Shown here in pieces: positions 1 through 7,957 of a stretch of 64,000 nucleotides of DNA. The translations under genes were made by a program, and so were the position numbers. Source of the stretch: Bacillus sp. 1780r2a1 (lineage in GTDB: Bacteria > Bacillota > Bacilli > Bacillales > Bacillaceae_H); contig CP099863.1 of assembly GCA_024134725.1 (NCBI GenBank), positions 4,027,258-4,091,257 of the forward strand. The letters run 5' to 3'. Numbering within the stretch: the stretch's first letter is position 1; every line of letters begins with the position of its first letter. The notes under the pieces are model-generated. The model was given only the letters and a program-made list of their open reading frames with translations. It did no database searches and was not told where the DNA came from.

Positions 1-2494
1 ATTTTTATGGCATTCTTCTTCTTATTACGGTACAACTCTATCTCCTTTTGAGCTGGACGGCAAGAGTGGTATTCTATTGTCAGCATGGGATAGCTTCACA
101 TTCTTTTTGTCCATTGAAAAAGGACACTTATTAACACCAACGTTTTCAGAAGAAGTTCAGGATTACTTTAATAGAGCTTTAAAGCTAAAAGAGAACCTAT
201 TAACTGTCGATGGATTAACACAGCCTTTATTGGTAAATAGCAATTCAACTTGGGAAAAAAATGTGCTTGAATTTCTTTTTCTCAATCATACTTATCAGCT
301 GCTCGAGGAGGCTAATATCCCTTATCCTCAAAGTGAATATACCGTATCTGTGCGATTTGAAGAACCGTTATTTGAAGGTTCTTTTTGGGAAGTTCAGCTA
401 GTAGCCATTCCTGCAGATAGCGATCAAGACCCTTTTCTTATTCGTGATGACATGATTCATGAGTATCAAAATGAAAAAGCTATTTTATATGAAGTTCAAC
501 GAATTAAGCACTCATCACCTACCTTACGACATGCCTTATCAGGAAAAGTACCTACGTTATCTGATGAAGAGCTATGGAACTTCCTGACCCAGGAAAGCAA
601 TGAATTAATTCAAAAAGGTGTGCACATGCAGCTACCTAGCTGGTGGAAAGGAATTAAAAAAGGTCGAATTCAAGTACACGCTGTCCATGAAGAAAACCAA
701 GCGTCTTCGTTTGGAATAGAAGCTTTAACAAACTTTCAATGGTCGGTTTCTATAGACTCACATAGGTTAACGGAAGATGAGCTCAACGACTTGATTAAAA
801 AGAAAAAACAGTTGCTAAAATTAGATGGTCAATGGATTCATGTAGACAGTACGCTTATCAGAAAAGCGAAAAAGCTGCTAAAAGAAGCAAAGCAACAAGG
901 CGTTAGCGTCCATCAAGTATTGCGTTCGCATCTAAAACAGCCTTTTTCATTTGATAATGATTGCAATAACGTGCCCATTGAATATTACTTAAATTCACAC
1001 TCTCAATCAATTGTTAATCAATTAAAGCAAGCTCATACACTTCCACCTATCCAACTTTCTTCTGCTTTTAAAGGAAAACTGCGCCATTATCAACAGGTAG
1101 GATTAAATTGGTTAATCCACCTACGTCAAATAGGGATAGGCGGCTTGTTAGCAGACGACATGGGTCTTGGTAAAACGATTCAGTTGATTAGTTATTTTAC
1201 AAAGGCAAATGAACTAGCCGCTGCACAAAAGCCCTTTTTACTTATTTGCCCAACTTCACTGATTGGGAATTGGGAGAAAGAGCTGAGTAAATTTTCACCT
1301 TACCTCAAAGTGTATACTCACTATGGTAAAAACCGATTAGCGTCAGAAAACACAACAAGTCTAGATGAAATAAGTGATTATGATCTAGTCATTACAACTT
1401 ATCAATTGGTGGCTCAAGAAGTCGGACTTTTTCAAGCGAAAGTTTGGGATACAGTATGTTTGGACGAAGCCCAACATATTAAGAACCCTCATACTAAACA
1501 GGCAAAAGCAGTTAAAAAATTAAATACAGCTCATCGATTTGCTCTGACCGGTACACCAATCGAAAATCGGTTAACCGAGCTATGGTCTATTGTTGATTTT
1601 CTAAATCCTGGTTATCTAGATAGCTTAGAAAGGTTTAAGAAAGAATTTGTTATTCCAATTGAGAAAGAACAAGACCTAAAAAAATCGAAACAGTTAAAAG
1701 CATTGCTTTCTCCCATTTTATTAAGACGTACTAAATCAGATAAAAAAATTGCTTTAGACCTACCTGATAAACAAGAAGAAAAAGTGCATATTGAGTTAAC
1801 AGCTGAACAAAAAGTGCTGTACGAAGAGCTTGTTCATTCGACTCTTAACGATCTTAAAGAACAAAAAGGAATTGAACGAAGCGGTCAGGTTCTTCAACTT
1901 CTAACAAAGCTCAAACTACTTTGTAACCACCCTGCTTTGTTGTTAAAAGAGCCAATTAATAAGCAAGCTATTACTCGATCACCTAAGCTTGAGAAGACAG
2001 TTGAGCTACTAAAACAAATTAAACTACAAAATGAAAGCTGCTTAATCTTCACTCAATATCTTGAAACAGGGAACATGCTAAAACGTACTTTGAAAAGAGC
2101 TTTAAAAGAAGATGTATTATTCTTGCATGGAGGTTTATCAAAAGCAGAGCGTGATGACATGGTAGCATCTTTTCAATCTGGTCAGCATTCCATTTTCATC
2201 TTATCCTTACGATCAGGTGGAGTTGGTTTGAACCTAACAACCGCGAATCACGTAATTCATTTTGATCGTTGGTGGAATCCAGCAGTCGAAAATCAAGCGA
2301 CGGATCGCGTATATCGAATTGGTCAACAAAAATTTGTCCATATTCATAAATTTATTTCCTTAGGGACGATTGAAGAAAAGATTGATGATATGATGATGAA
2401 AAAATACGCGCTAAGTGAACAGTTAGTTCAAAATGACAAGTGGATCACAGAATTGTCACAGCAAGAACTGCAAGAATTATTTCAATACAATTAA
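1..2494 (+). CDS. ywqA: SNF2-family DEAD/DEAH helicase (YwqA-like), 5' end outside window
   Basis: Swi2/Snf2-type ATPase, presumed to translocate on DNA or remodel nucleoprotein. The frame is open from base 2 with no stop, so the gene begins left of the window; the TTG at 77 lies inside it and is probably not the start. Helicase motifs appear in order: Walker A (LADDMGLGKT, about 1150-1180), DEAQ (about 1465-1476), the LTGTP motif (about 1543-1557), and the C-terminal block with GGVGLNLT and RWWNPAVENQATDRVYRIGQ (about 2215-2330). The segment ahead of the helicase core matches the layout of Bacillus YwqA. Its DNA role is not defined. It ends just before a hairpin terminator. Confidence 0.9.
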   Translation, partial: FLWHSSSYYGTTLSPFELDGKSGILLSAWDSFTFFLSIEKGHLLTPTFSEEVQDYFNRALKLKENLLTVDGLTQPLLVNSNSTWEKNVLEFLFLNHTYQLLEEANIPYPQSEYTVSVRFEEPLFEGSFWEVQLVAIPADSDQDPFLIRDDMIHEYQNEKAILYEVQRIKHSSPTLRHALSGKVPTLSDEELWNFLTQESNELIQKGVHMQLPSWWKGIKKGRIQVHAVHEENQASSFGIEALTNFQWSVSIDSHRLTEDELNDLIKKKKQLLKLDGQWIHVDSTLIRKAKKLLKEAKQQGVSVHQVLRSHLKQPFSFDNDCNNVPIEYYLNSHSQSIVNQLKQAHTLPPIQLSSAFKGKLRHYQQVGLNWLIHLRQIGIGGLLADDMGLGKTIQLISYFTKANELAAAQKPFLLICPTSLIGNWEKELSKFSPYLKVYTHYGKNRLASENTTSLDEISDYDLVITTYQLVAQEVGLFQAKVWDTVCLDEAQHIKNPHTKQAKAVKKLNTAHRFALTGTPIENRLTELWSIVDFLNPGYLDSLERFKKEFVIPIEKEQDLKKSKQLKALLSPILLRRTKSDKKIALDLPDKQEEKVHIELTAEQKVLYEELVHSTLNDLKEQKGIERSGQVLQLLTKLKLLCNHPALLLKEPINKQAITRSPKLEKTVELLKQIKLQNESCLIFTQYLETGNMLKRTLKRALKEDVLFLHGGLSKAERDDMVASFQSGQHSIFILSLRSGGVGLNLTTANHVIHFDRWWNPAVENQATDRVYRIGQQKFVHIHKFISLGTIEEKIDDMMMKKYALSEQLVQNDKWITELSQQELQELFQYN

Positions 2495-2531
2495 TAAAAG
2501 AAAAAGCCACCTCCTTATTAAATTCGGCTTC

Positions 2532-2589
2532 AAAAGAAGAAAAAAGGTGTTTTGTGTGACAAAATACCCTTTACTTCTTCTTTTTTTTT
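2532..2589 (+). terminator. Terminator after ywqA
   Basis: A long imperfect hairpin (arms around AAGAAGAAAAAAGGTGTTTTGT and ACAAAATACCCTTTACTTCTT) is followed by a run of nine T. It lies between the helicase stop and the next gene. Confidence 0.6.
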
Positions 2590-2652
2590 AGATTATGATT
2601 AAAACGAGTCGAAAATAGTCTAAAAGATTCATATACAAAAGGAGGATTACTA

Positions 2653-3720
2653 GTGAAAAAAAAGCAAATTGTCCTGTCGATAGGATCGATATTAGGAGGA
2701 ATTACCCTTTTTCAAACGTCTACTGACGCTGCTTCTACTTCTGTTCAGGTAAAGTCAGGCGATACTTTGTGGTCAATAGCTACTAAATATCAAACAAGTG
2801 TACAAAACTTAAAGACTCAAAATAACCTAAAGTCTGATGTTATCCATATAGGACAAACACTCGTGATTTCGTCTAATGCATCAAAACCATCAGAGCCTAC
2901 GAAACCTGTTGAGACAGCAAAACCAACACCTTCCACACCGAGTACTGCTTCTACTTATAAAGTACAAAGTGGCGATACGCTATATAAGATTGCAGCTCAA
3001 TTTAAAATGAGCGTTTCAGATTTAAAAAGGTTAAATTCACTCTCATCAAATGTTATTTATGTCAACCAAACATTAAAAGTAAATGGACAAGCTACATCTT
3101 CTAACCCCAAGCCGGAAGTAACGGAACCACAAACGCCGTCGGTTTCAACAAATGGTACATACAAAGTTCAGCAGGGTGATACGCTTTCTAAAATTGCAGC
3201 TCAGTTTAAAATGAGCGTCTCTGCTCTTAAAACAGCAAATAACTTAAAATCTGATATTATTTATGTCAACCAGGTCTTAAAAGTAACTACATCTGGAGCA
3301 GCGCCATCTACGCCAAGCACTGGCACTCCTTCAACTACAACGCCAACCAATGGACAACTAAATGTTTCTAAAATGATTACTGATGCAAAGAAATATATAG
3401 GTGTTCCTTATAAATGGGGTGGTACAACACCATCTGGCTTTGATTGCAGTGGATTTATTTACTATGTAATGAAAGAACAAGTTTCAATGCCTCGTTATAC
3501 AACAATGGGCTTTTGGAATGCTTCAAAGTCGGTAAGTCAGCCACAACCTGGAGATTTGGTGTTCTTTACTACATATACGTCAGGACCTTCACATCTAGGA
3601 ATTTACCTAGGAAATCGTCAGTTTATTCATGCTGGCTCTTCAACAGGTGTAACTATTTCAAGCTTAGATAATAGCTATTGGAACAAACGCTACCTAGGAG
3701 CGAAACGTTTCTCAAAATAA
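2653..3720 (+). CDS. LysM-NlpC/P60 D,L-endopeptidase (LytE/CwlS type)
   Basis: Secreted peptidoglycan hydrolase expected to cut stem peptides. A signal peptide spans residues 1-27 (ends DAA). Three LysM domains (about 31-73, 101-143 and 168-211) are separated by Pro/Ser/Thr-rich linkers. An NlpC/P60 domain (about 240-355) carries catalytic Cys265 in DCSGF, His314 in PSHLG and His326 in FIHAG. The GTG start follows a strong AGGAGG. LytE has the same architecture with three LysM domains, but this locus is not the lytE locus, so no symbol is given. It is a single-gene unit between two terminators. Confidence 0.88.
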   Translation: MKKKQIVLSIGSILGGITLFQTSTDAASTSVQVKSGDTLWSIATKYQTSVQNLKTQNNLKSDVIHIGQTLVISSNASKPSEPTKPVETAKPTPSTPSTASTYKVQSGDTLYKIAAQFKMSVSDLKRLNSLSSNVIYVNQTLKVNGQATSSNPKPEVTEPQTPSVSTNGTYKVQQGDTLSKIAAQFKMSVSALKTANNLKSDIIYVNQVLKVTTSGAAPSTPSTGTPSTTTPTNGQLNVSKMITDAKKYIGVPYKWGGTTPSGFDCSGFIYYVMKEQVSMPRYTTMGFWNASKSVSQPQPGDLVFFTTYTSGPSHLGIYLGNRQFIHAGSSTGVTISSLDNSYWNKRYLGAKRFSK

Positions 3721-3726
3721 AAGCTA

Positions 3727-3764
3727 AACTCCTCTAGTTGTTACTTGCAGCTAGAGGAGTTTTT
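3727..3764 (+). terminator. Terminator after LysM-NlpC/P60 gene
   Basis: A perfect 11-bp stem (AACTCCTCTAG with CTAGAGGAGTT) is followed by TTTT, seven bases after the stop codon. Confidence 0.85.
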
Positions 3765-3897
3765 CACAAAAAAGAACCATTGATGAGAGTTCAATGGCAA
3801 AGTGGGGATTATAATAAAGAGAGGAAAGTAAGTTTTTCTGATCTTGGATAAAAGAGATAATGAAGCAATTCCATTTAGCTTATAGTGCTGAAAAACA

Positions 3898-4242
3898 TCA
3901 TGGCTGATTTTCAGGTGAGGAAGGCTTACCGCTTAAAAACCGAACATATTCTGCGATAATTTCTGTAACATAAGCGCGTTGATGCAAGTTGTTTTCAAAC
4001 GTACGTGTTTGCACACGACCTACGACTCCTATAATAGACTCCTTATCACAGTATTTCGTCATGTTTTCAGCGTTTTTCCGCCATAGCGTTATTGATACAA
4101 AATCTGCGTCCACTTCTCCTTCCTGGTTACGAAAATTTCTGTTCACAGCTACTGTAATGTGAGAAAAAGGAATTCCTTCGGAAGTATATTTTAGTTCAGG
4201 AGCTCGTGTCAAACGCCCTACTAACACTACTTCATTAATCAA
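3898..4242 (-). CDS. ssbB: Single-stranded DNA-binding protein SsbB
   Basis: OB-fold ssDNA-binding protein of 114 aa. It starts MINEVVLVGRLTRAPELKYT and lacks the long Gly/Gln-rich linker and acidic tail of SsbA, which matches the short competence-associated SsbB (YwpH; about 113 aa in B. subtilis) that protects incoming DNA during transformation. The divergent ywpF neighbour supports the assignment. B. subtilis ssbB is activated by ComK, but I could not find a convincing ComK box (paired AAAA-N5-TTTT) upstream, so competence control is not shown here. Confidence 0.88.
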   Translation of the reverse strand: MINEVVLVGRLTRAPELKYTSEGIPFSHITVAVNRNFRNQEGEVDADFVSITLWRKNAENMTKYCDKESIIGVVGRVQTRTFENNLHQRAYVTEIIAEYVRFLSGKPSSPENQP

Positions 4243-4288
4243 TTGATCACCTCTTTATTCAATTTCTACACAATCAAAAGGTTGAATA

Positions 4289-4304
4289 ATAAGAATATTC
4301 TTAT
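4289..4304. promoter_or_regulatory. 16-bp perfect palindrome between ssbB and ywpF
   Basis: ATAAGAATATTCTTAT is a perfect inverted repeat in the divergent intergenic region. It ends 10 bp before a TATAAT (4314-4319) that could be the -10 of ywpF, so it would overlap the -35 area. It may be an operator; no regulator is assigned. Confidence 0.4.
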
Positions 4305-4363
4305 ACCTCATGTTATAATAGTGGTATACGAGTAACATATTTGTTAAAGGAGGAAGCTTCTGT

Positions 4364-4831
4364 ATGAAAACATTTCGATTAGTCGGCCTACAACTAATTG
4401 ATCATGAAGGAGAGAAACATAATTTAGAATTAAATAAAGGGTTAATTATTAATAAAGAAGATACAGATAACCATTGGATTCTCGAAGCTGTTATTGATCA
4501 GCAGTTTACACGCTTATTTGAGCTGCCACTAAAAGATCATCAACCTGTACAAATTGAGGCACTTATCTCAAAACCAACCAACGATCCTGCCTTGTTTTCG
4601 GTTCAGGTTGTTTCAGTCAAAGCAATTAACGATAAGCAGATAAGCGTATTAATGAAAGGTACATTACTTGAAAGAAAACTACACTTTGCTGAAATGATTC
4701 TCGCTAACTTGATTGAACAAGGTTTAACAGGTTCTGAATTATTAGCACAGTTTAAATATCAGCTTCATAATAAAAAACGAAATAACAAAACTCTTCCTAC
4801 TAATGAACGAGAAAATATAAAGAACACGTGA
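4364..4831 (+). CDS. ywpF: YwpF-like family protein
   Basis: Protein of 155 aa without signal peptide or membrane segment, recognised by its opening (MKTFRLVGLQLID) and its place beside ssbB as in B. subtilis. The family has no established function. The start is well supported by AAAGGAGG eight bases upstream of the ATG. The C-terminal tail is Lys/Asn-rich and probably disordered. It converges on the small minus-strand gene at 4849-5016. Confidence 0.75.
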   Translation: MKTFRLVGLQLIDHEGEKHNLELNKGLIINKEDTDNHWILEAVIDQQFTRLFELPLKDHQPVQIEALISKPTNDPALFSVQVVSVKAINDKQISVLMKGTLLERKLHFAEMILANLIEQGLTGSELLAQFKYQLHNKKRNNKTLPTNERENIKNT

Positions 4832-4848
4832 AGATTAAAAAATTTATA

Positions 4849-5016
4849 TTACTTAAAAGGGTGTTGAGTCATACGGTGAAGGTTATGGTTGGAGGGTAAA
4901 GGATTAATAGGCTTAAACTCTCTATGCTTCCCCAAAAATAAAGGTAAATCATTCATTCGACTATTCTTTCTTTTGCGATGTTTTATTTGATTACGTTTCA
5001 AGTAATATTTCGCCAT
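4849..5016 (-). CDS. Small basic protein, 55 aa, unknown
   Basis: A short gene read directly from the sequence. The ATG at 5016 follows AAAGGAG with 7-base spacing, and the frame runs 55 codons to TAA. The product is strongly basic in its N-terminal third (begins MAKYYLKRNQIKHRKRKNSR) and has a His/Pro/Asn-rich C-terminal half. There is no signal peptide or membrane segment. A good sigma-A promoter lies 30 bp upstream (5047-5075). I recognise no family. The charge pattern would fit a nucleic-acid- or ribosome-binding peptide, but that is only inference. Confidence 0.6.
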   Translation of the reverse strand: MAKYYLKRNQIKHRKRKNSRMNDLPLFLGKHREFKPINPLPSNHNLHRMTQHPFK

Positions 5017-5046
5017 TTCTCTACTCCTTTCTTGTTTGTATTATGT

Positions 5047-5075
5047 ATATTAATATATTTTTTACCATGATTCAA
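5047..5075 (-). promoter_or_regulatory. Sigma-A promoter for the 55-aa gene
   Basis: On the minus strand TTGAAT (5070-5075), a 17-bp spacer and TAATAT (5047-5052). The predicted start near 5040 leaves a leader of about 24 nt that contains the ribosome-binding site. Confidence 0.55.
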
Positions 5076-5177
5076 CAGCTTTTTCTTCACCTTTTTTTAC
5101 TTATCAGTTAAGCTTTATTTTTTTCACCACTTTTTTTTAAAAAACCCCTATCTTACTTTATTTAATTTAAAAATAAA

Positions 5178-5239
5178 CGAATATTACCTTGAATTTTCTG
5201 TCATTTTGCTGTATTTTTTTAATTAAGTTCGAATATTAC
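5178..5239 (+). promoter_or_regulatory. XRE gene promoter flanked by direct repeats
   Basis: TTGAAT (5189-5194), a 17-bp spacer and TATTTT (5212-5217) form a candidate sigma-A promoter. The 10-mer CGAATATTAC occurs at 5178-5187 and again at 5230-5239, bracketing it. This layout would suit autoregulation by the downstream HTH protein. Confidence 0.4.
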
Positions 5240-5301
5240 TCATTTACATGACTTTAGACCTAATTCCGAACACAATCTATATGAAGAAAGAAGTGGTACT
5301 T

Positions 5302-5724
5302 ATGTTAGAAATTGCTGTTAAGATTAAAATGCTTCGTGCTAATGCAGGTTTGACTCAAGATCAATTTGCAAAATTGCTTAATATTTCTCGCTCTAAAGTT
5401 TCCAAATGGGAAACTTCCATTCAATATCCCGATATAGCAGACTGCCTTTTGCTTAAAAGTCATTTCCAAATAAATCTAGATGAGTTTTTAGAATCTGAAC
5501 CTCACCTTCAACAACCCCACAAACTCAACTCTTCACCTGCTACTTATCATGTTTCCGACAACGATGTTCACACTCTACTTATGCTCTTTCAAAAATACCC
5601 TGATTTAAAAAAAGCTTTACAAAAACTGCACTCTTTACCAGAAGTACCTCAAAAAGAGCTCTTAAATACCATCACCCCTTTATTCCGGAAATTGTATACG
5701 CTTTCAAACAAAAAACAAACATGA
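5302..5724 (+). CDS. XRE-family helix-turn-helix regulator
   Basis: DNA-binding protein of 140 aa from the chosen ATG at 5302; upstream in-frame ATGs at 5248 and 5281 have no ribosome-binding site and precede the normal XRE N-terminus. The HTH_3 domain spans residues 2-60 (GLTQDQFAKLLNISRSKVSKWE). The C-terminal 60 residues are helical and Lys/Leu-rich, perhaps a dimerisation or ligand domain. The gene stands alone in a very AT-rich stretch with repeated T tracts and a pair of direct repeats at its promoter. Its target is unknown; autoregulation is a guess from the repeats. Confidence 0.75.
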   Translation: MLEIAVKIKMLRANAGLTQDQFAKLLNISRSKVSKWETSIQYPDIADCLLLKSHFQINLDEFLESEPHLQQPHKLNSSPATYHVSDNDVHTLLMLFQKYPDLKKALQKLHSLPEVPQKELLNTITPLFRKLYTLSNKKQT

Positions 5725-5751
5725 CAACCTAAGCTGACATGTTTGTTTATA
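5711..5751. terminator. Bidirectional terminator between XRE gene and lipoprotein gene
   Basis: AAACAAACATG (5713-5723) pairs with CATGTTTGTTT (5738-5748), with A-rich and T-rich flanks on both strands. It overlaps the end of the XRE gene. Confidence 0.6.
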
Positions 5752-5757
5752 CTCATT

Positions 5758-6048
5758 CTATTCATCTTTACGATCTTTATCTTCCATATCATTCATATCT
5801 TCTACTGGGTCTTCTTGGTCATTCTCATTGTTTTCATCATCATTTTGATTCTGGTTATCATCCATGTTGTTCATATCGTTTTCGTCTTGCATCTCTTGTT
5901 CTTGCATATTTTCTTCTTTTTGCTCATCCATGTTTTCTTGCTCTTCCATTTGCTCTTCTTCTGGCGGTGGGTCTTGCGTGTTACACGCCCCTAGTGTTGC
6001 AAGTGCAAACACAGCTGAACCTAAACCCATAAGTATTTTTTTCTTCAT
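5758..6048 (-). CDS. Acidic low-complexity lipoprotein
   Basis: Predicted lipoprotein of 96 aa. Signal peptide MKKKILMGLGSAVFALATLGAC has a lipobox LGAC with lipidated Cys22. The whole mature part is Glu/Asp/Gln/Asn/Met low-complexity sequence with no fold that I recognise. The ATG at 6048 follows AAAGGAG; a further upstream in-frame start is not supported. Small acidic lipoproteins of this sort are common but uncharacterised in Bacillaceae. The plus-strand open frames opposite it are by-products of its composition. Confidence 0.7.
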   Translation of the reverse strand: MKKKILMGLGSAVFALATLGACNTQDPPPEEEQMEEQENMDEQKEENMQEQEMQDENDMNNMDDNQNQNDDENNENDQEDPVEDMNDMEDKDRKDE

Positions 6049-6172
6049 CGTAGCAACTCTCCTTTTACATAAATTCAATCTACGTACTTAGAATGCCACG
6101 TGAAGGTATAGTTTATGAACAAATTAAAAAATTAGTTATAATTTACTATTTTATAAAAAGCAAAGCGAATAA

Positions 6173-6997
6173 TTAACGTATACTGTTTACCAGTCCCATC
6201 ATTTGATCAGCAATTGAAATGGATTGCGAATTAAACTGGTAGGCTCTTTGCGTCAATGTCATATCCGTTATTTCTTTGCTCATATCAACGTTCGATTGTT
6301 CCAAGACCCCTTGCCGAATCCCCGATTCCATACGTTCATCACCCTGTAAGCTTTGAATACTATTTTCTTGATTTAGAGCATCAGGAACCTTAAATAAAGA
6401 TAAACCAACTGCCTCAAGTGACTGCGGACGGTTTACTCGAGTTAAACCTAGGGTAATAACTTCATTTTCTTCACTTCCAACAACAGTTAATTCACCAGCT
6501 TTATTAATTTGAAGCTCACGAAAGTCCTTGCTAAAGGAAATAATATTGCCTTCACTATCTAAGACTGCATTTCCATCTGCGTTCACTAACTGTACTTCTC
6601 CGTTTCCAAGTGGGGTAAGATAAAAGGAACCGCTTTTTGTATAGTACGTTTCTACTGTACCATTATTATCTCTCTGCACCTGAAAGAAAACGTTTGGGTT
6701 GGTTAATGCAACATCTAGTTGTCGCCCTGTTTCTTGAAGTGAACCTTGTGTAGTAACAAGTTTCGTTTGAGAAAGAATGGCTCCTGCTCCTTGACGAATG
6801 CCAAGCGGTGTCTTTCTTCCTTGTTCACTTGCTTTATCCGACTGATTAGTGATTTGTTGATACAACATATCACTAAATGACGCGTCACGCTTTTTGTAAC
6901 CAACTGTATTTACGTTTGCCAAGTTGCTTCCAACTAAATCTAAGCGCTGTTGCAATTGAGTCATTGTGTTTGTAGCATTAATCATCGAGCGATTCAC
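6173..6997 (-). CDS. flhP: Flagellar hook-basal body protein FlhP
   Basis: Rod/hook-family protein of 274 aa. The N-terminal heptad region (MTQLQQRLDLVGSNLANVNTVGYKK) and C-terminal coiled segment (SNVDMSKEITDMTLTQRAYQFNSQSI) are the conserved FlgG/FlhP ends that assemble in the axial structure. A GTG start follows GGAGG. It sits directly downstream of flhO and mbl exactly as in B. subtilis, where flhO and flhP encode distal rod components. It implies a motile organism although no other flagellar gene is in the window. Confidence 0.9.
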   Translation of the reverse strand: MNRSMINATNTMTQLQQRLDLVGSNLANVNTVGYKKRDASFSDMLYQQITNQSDKASEQGRKTPLGIRQGAGAILSQTKLVTTQGSLQETGRQLDVALTNPNVFFQVQRDNNGTVETYYTKSGSFYLTPLGNGEVQLVNADGNAVLDSEGNIISFSKDFRELQINKAGELTVVGSEENEVITLGLTRVNRPQSLEAVGLSLFKVPDALNQENSIQSLQGDERMESGIRQGVLEQSNVDMSKEITDMTLTQRAYQFNSQSISIADQMMGLVNSIR

Positions 6998-7028
6998 GTA
7001 TTATTCCTCCAATTATTTGATACAATGC

Positions 7029-7844
7029 TTATCTTACTTTACCAATTTCATTGGCTGCTTTTTCCATGCTGCGATCGTAAGCTTGCATCACTTTTTGATT
7101 TGCTTCAAATGTACGATAAGCAGTAAGTAGTTCAGTCATAGTTTGTGACATATTTACATTAGAGCGCTCCACAAACCCCTGTTTAATTTCGTAAGAAGCG
7201 TCACCGTTTTCAATAGTTGAAGGCAACGGCTCACCATTTTCAGTTTGGTATAGTCCGTTTCCTGTTTTAATGATTGTTTCCATAGAATCAGCATACGCAA
7301 TATTTAATTGCCCCGTTACTTCACCATTAACCATTACATTCCCTTGATTATCCACTTTAAATTCTTCACTTCCGACATTGATAGTTTCATTATTTATATT
7401 AAGCACATATTCACCATTATTAGTGGTTAAAAATCCTGCCGGGTCTACTGAAAAATTACCATTTCGTGTATAAGAAAGGTTATCCTCAGAACTCTGTACT
7501 ACGAAAAATAAGCCACCATTCTGGTCTGGTAAGTTCGTTTGTAACAGTGCGAGATCTGTTTGGTAATCGGTTTGCTGGAGATCTCCTTGCACAAAATTAG
7601 GAACCGTTTCTTGTAAGTATACTCCTGTATTTAAGCTTCCAATGTTCTCTTGAGAACGAGTTACAGTTTTTCCTTTTTGCTGCTCTTCGATACGCTGCAA
7701 TAACATCTCCGGAAACGCTCTAATAACTCCTTGATCCTCTTTAAAGCCTGGAGTATTTGCATTAGCAATATTATTTGTAAGCATATCTGTTCTTCGCTGT
7801 TGGGATAGCATTCCTGCTGTCGCTGTATAAAAACCTTTAAACAA
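7029..7844 (-). CDS. flhO: Flagellar hook-basal body protein FlhO
   Basis: Paralogue of FlhP, 271 aa, with the same rod-protein termini (QQRRTDMLTNNIANANTPGF and SNVNMSQTMTELLTAYRTFE). I place the start at the TTG at 7844, six bases after GAGGTG; the GTG at 7853 lies inside that ribosome-binding site. FlhP follows 31 bp downstream, so the two are co-transcribed. A terminator separates the pair from mbl. Confidence 0.88.
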   Translation of the reverse strand: MFKGFYTATAGMLSQQRRTDMLTNNIANANTPGFKEDQGVIRAFPEMLLQRIEEQQKGKTVTRSQENIGSLNTGVYLQETVPNFVQGDLQQTDYQTDLALLQTNLPDQNGGLFFVVQSSEDNLSYTRNGNFSVDPAGFLTTNNGEYVLNINNETINVGSEEFKVDNQGNVMVNGEVTGQLNIAYADSMETIIKTGNGLYQTENGEPLPSTIENGDASYEIKQGFVERSNVNMSQTMTELLTAYRTFEANQKVMQAYDRSMEKAANEIGKVR

Positions 7845-7865
7845 CTTGTCCACCTCACACTTTTA

Positions 7866-7908
7866 GAAATAATAAAACTCCTCTTGTAATACTTTACAAA
7901 GAGGAGTT
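7866..7908 (-). terminator. Terminator between mbl and flhO
   Basis: Stem AACTCCTCTTTGTA / TACAAGAGGAGTT followed by TTTTATT on the minus strand. A second small hairpin (ACGCTTTT / AAAAGCGT, 7921-7939) lies just upstream. Confidence 0.7.
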
Positions 7909-7957
7909 ATCATCTTATTTACGCTTTTACAAAAAGCGTATGATAAGAATTTCATTA

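Noticed and set aside
3444-3671. Second frame inside the NlpC/P60 domain
   Set aside because: Out-of-frame shadow with no start signal inside a clear protein domain.
5739-6091. Hydrophobic plus-strand open frames opposite the acidic lipoprotein
   Set aside because: They mirror the GAA/GAT-rich codons of the lipoprotein gene; three overlapping frames have the same origin.
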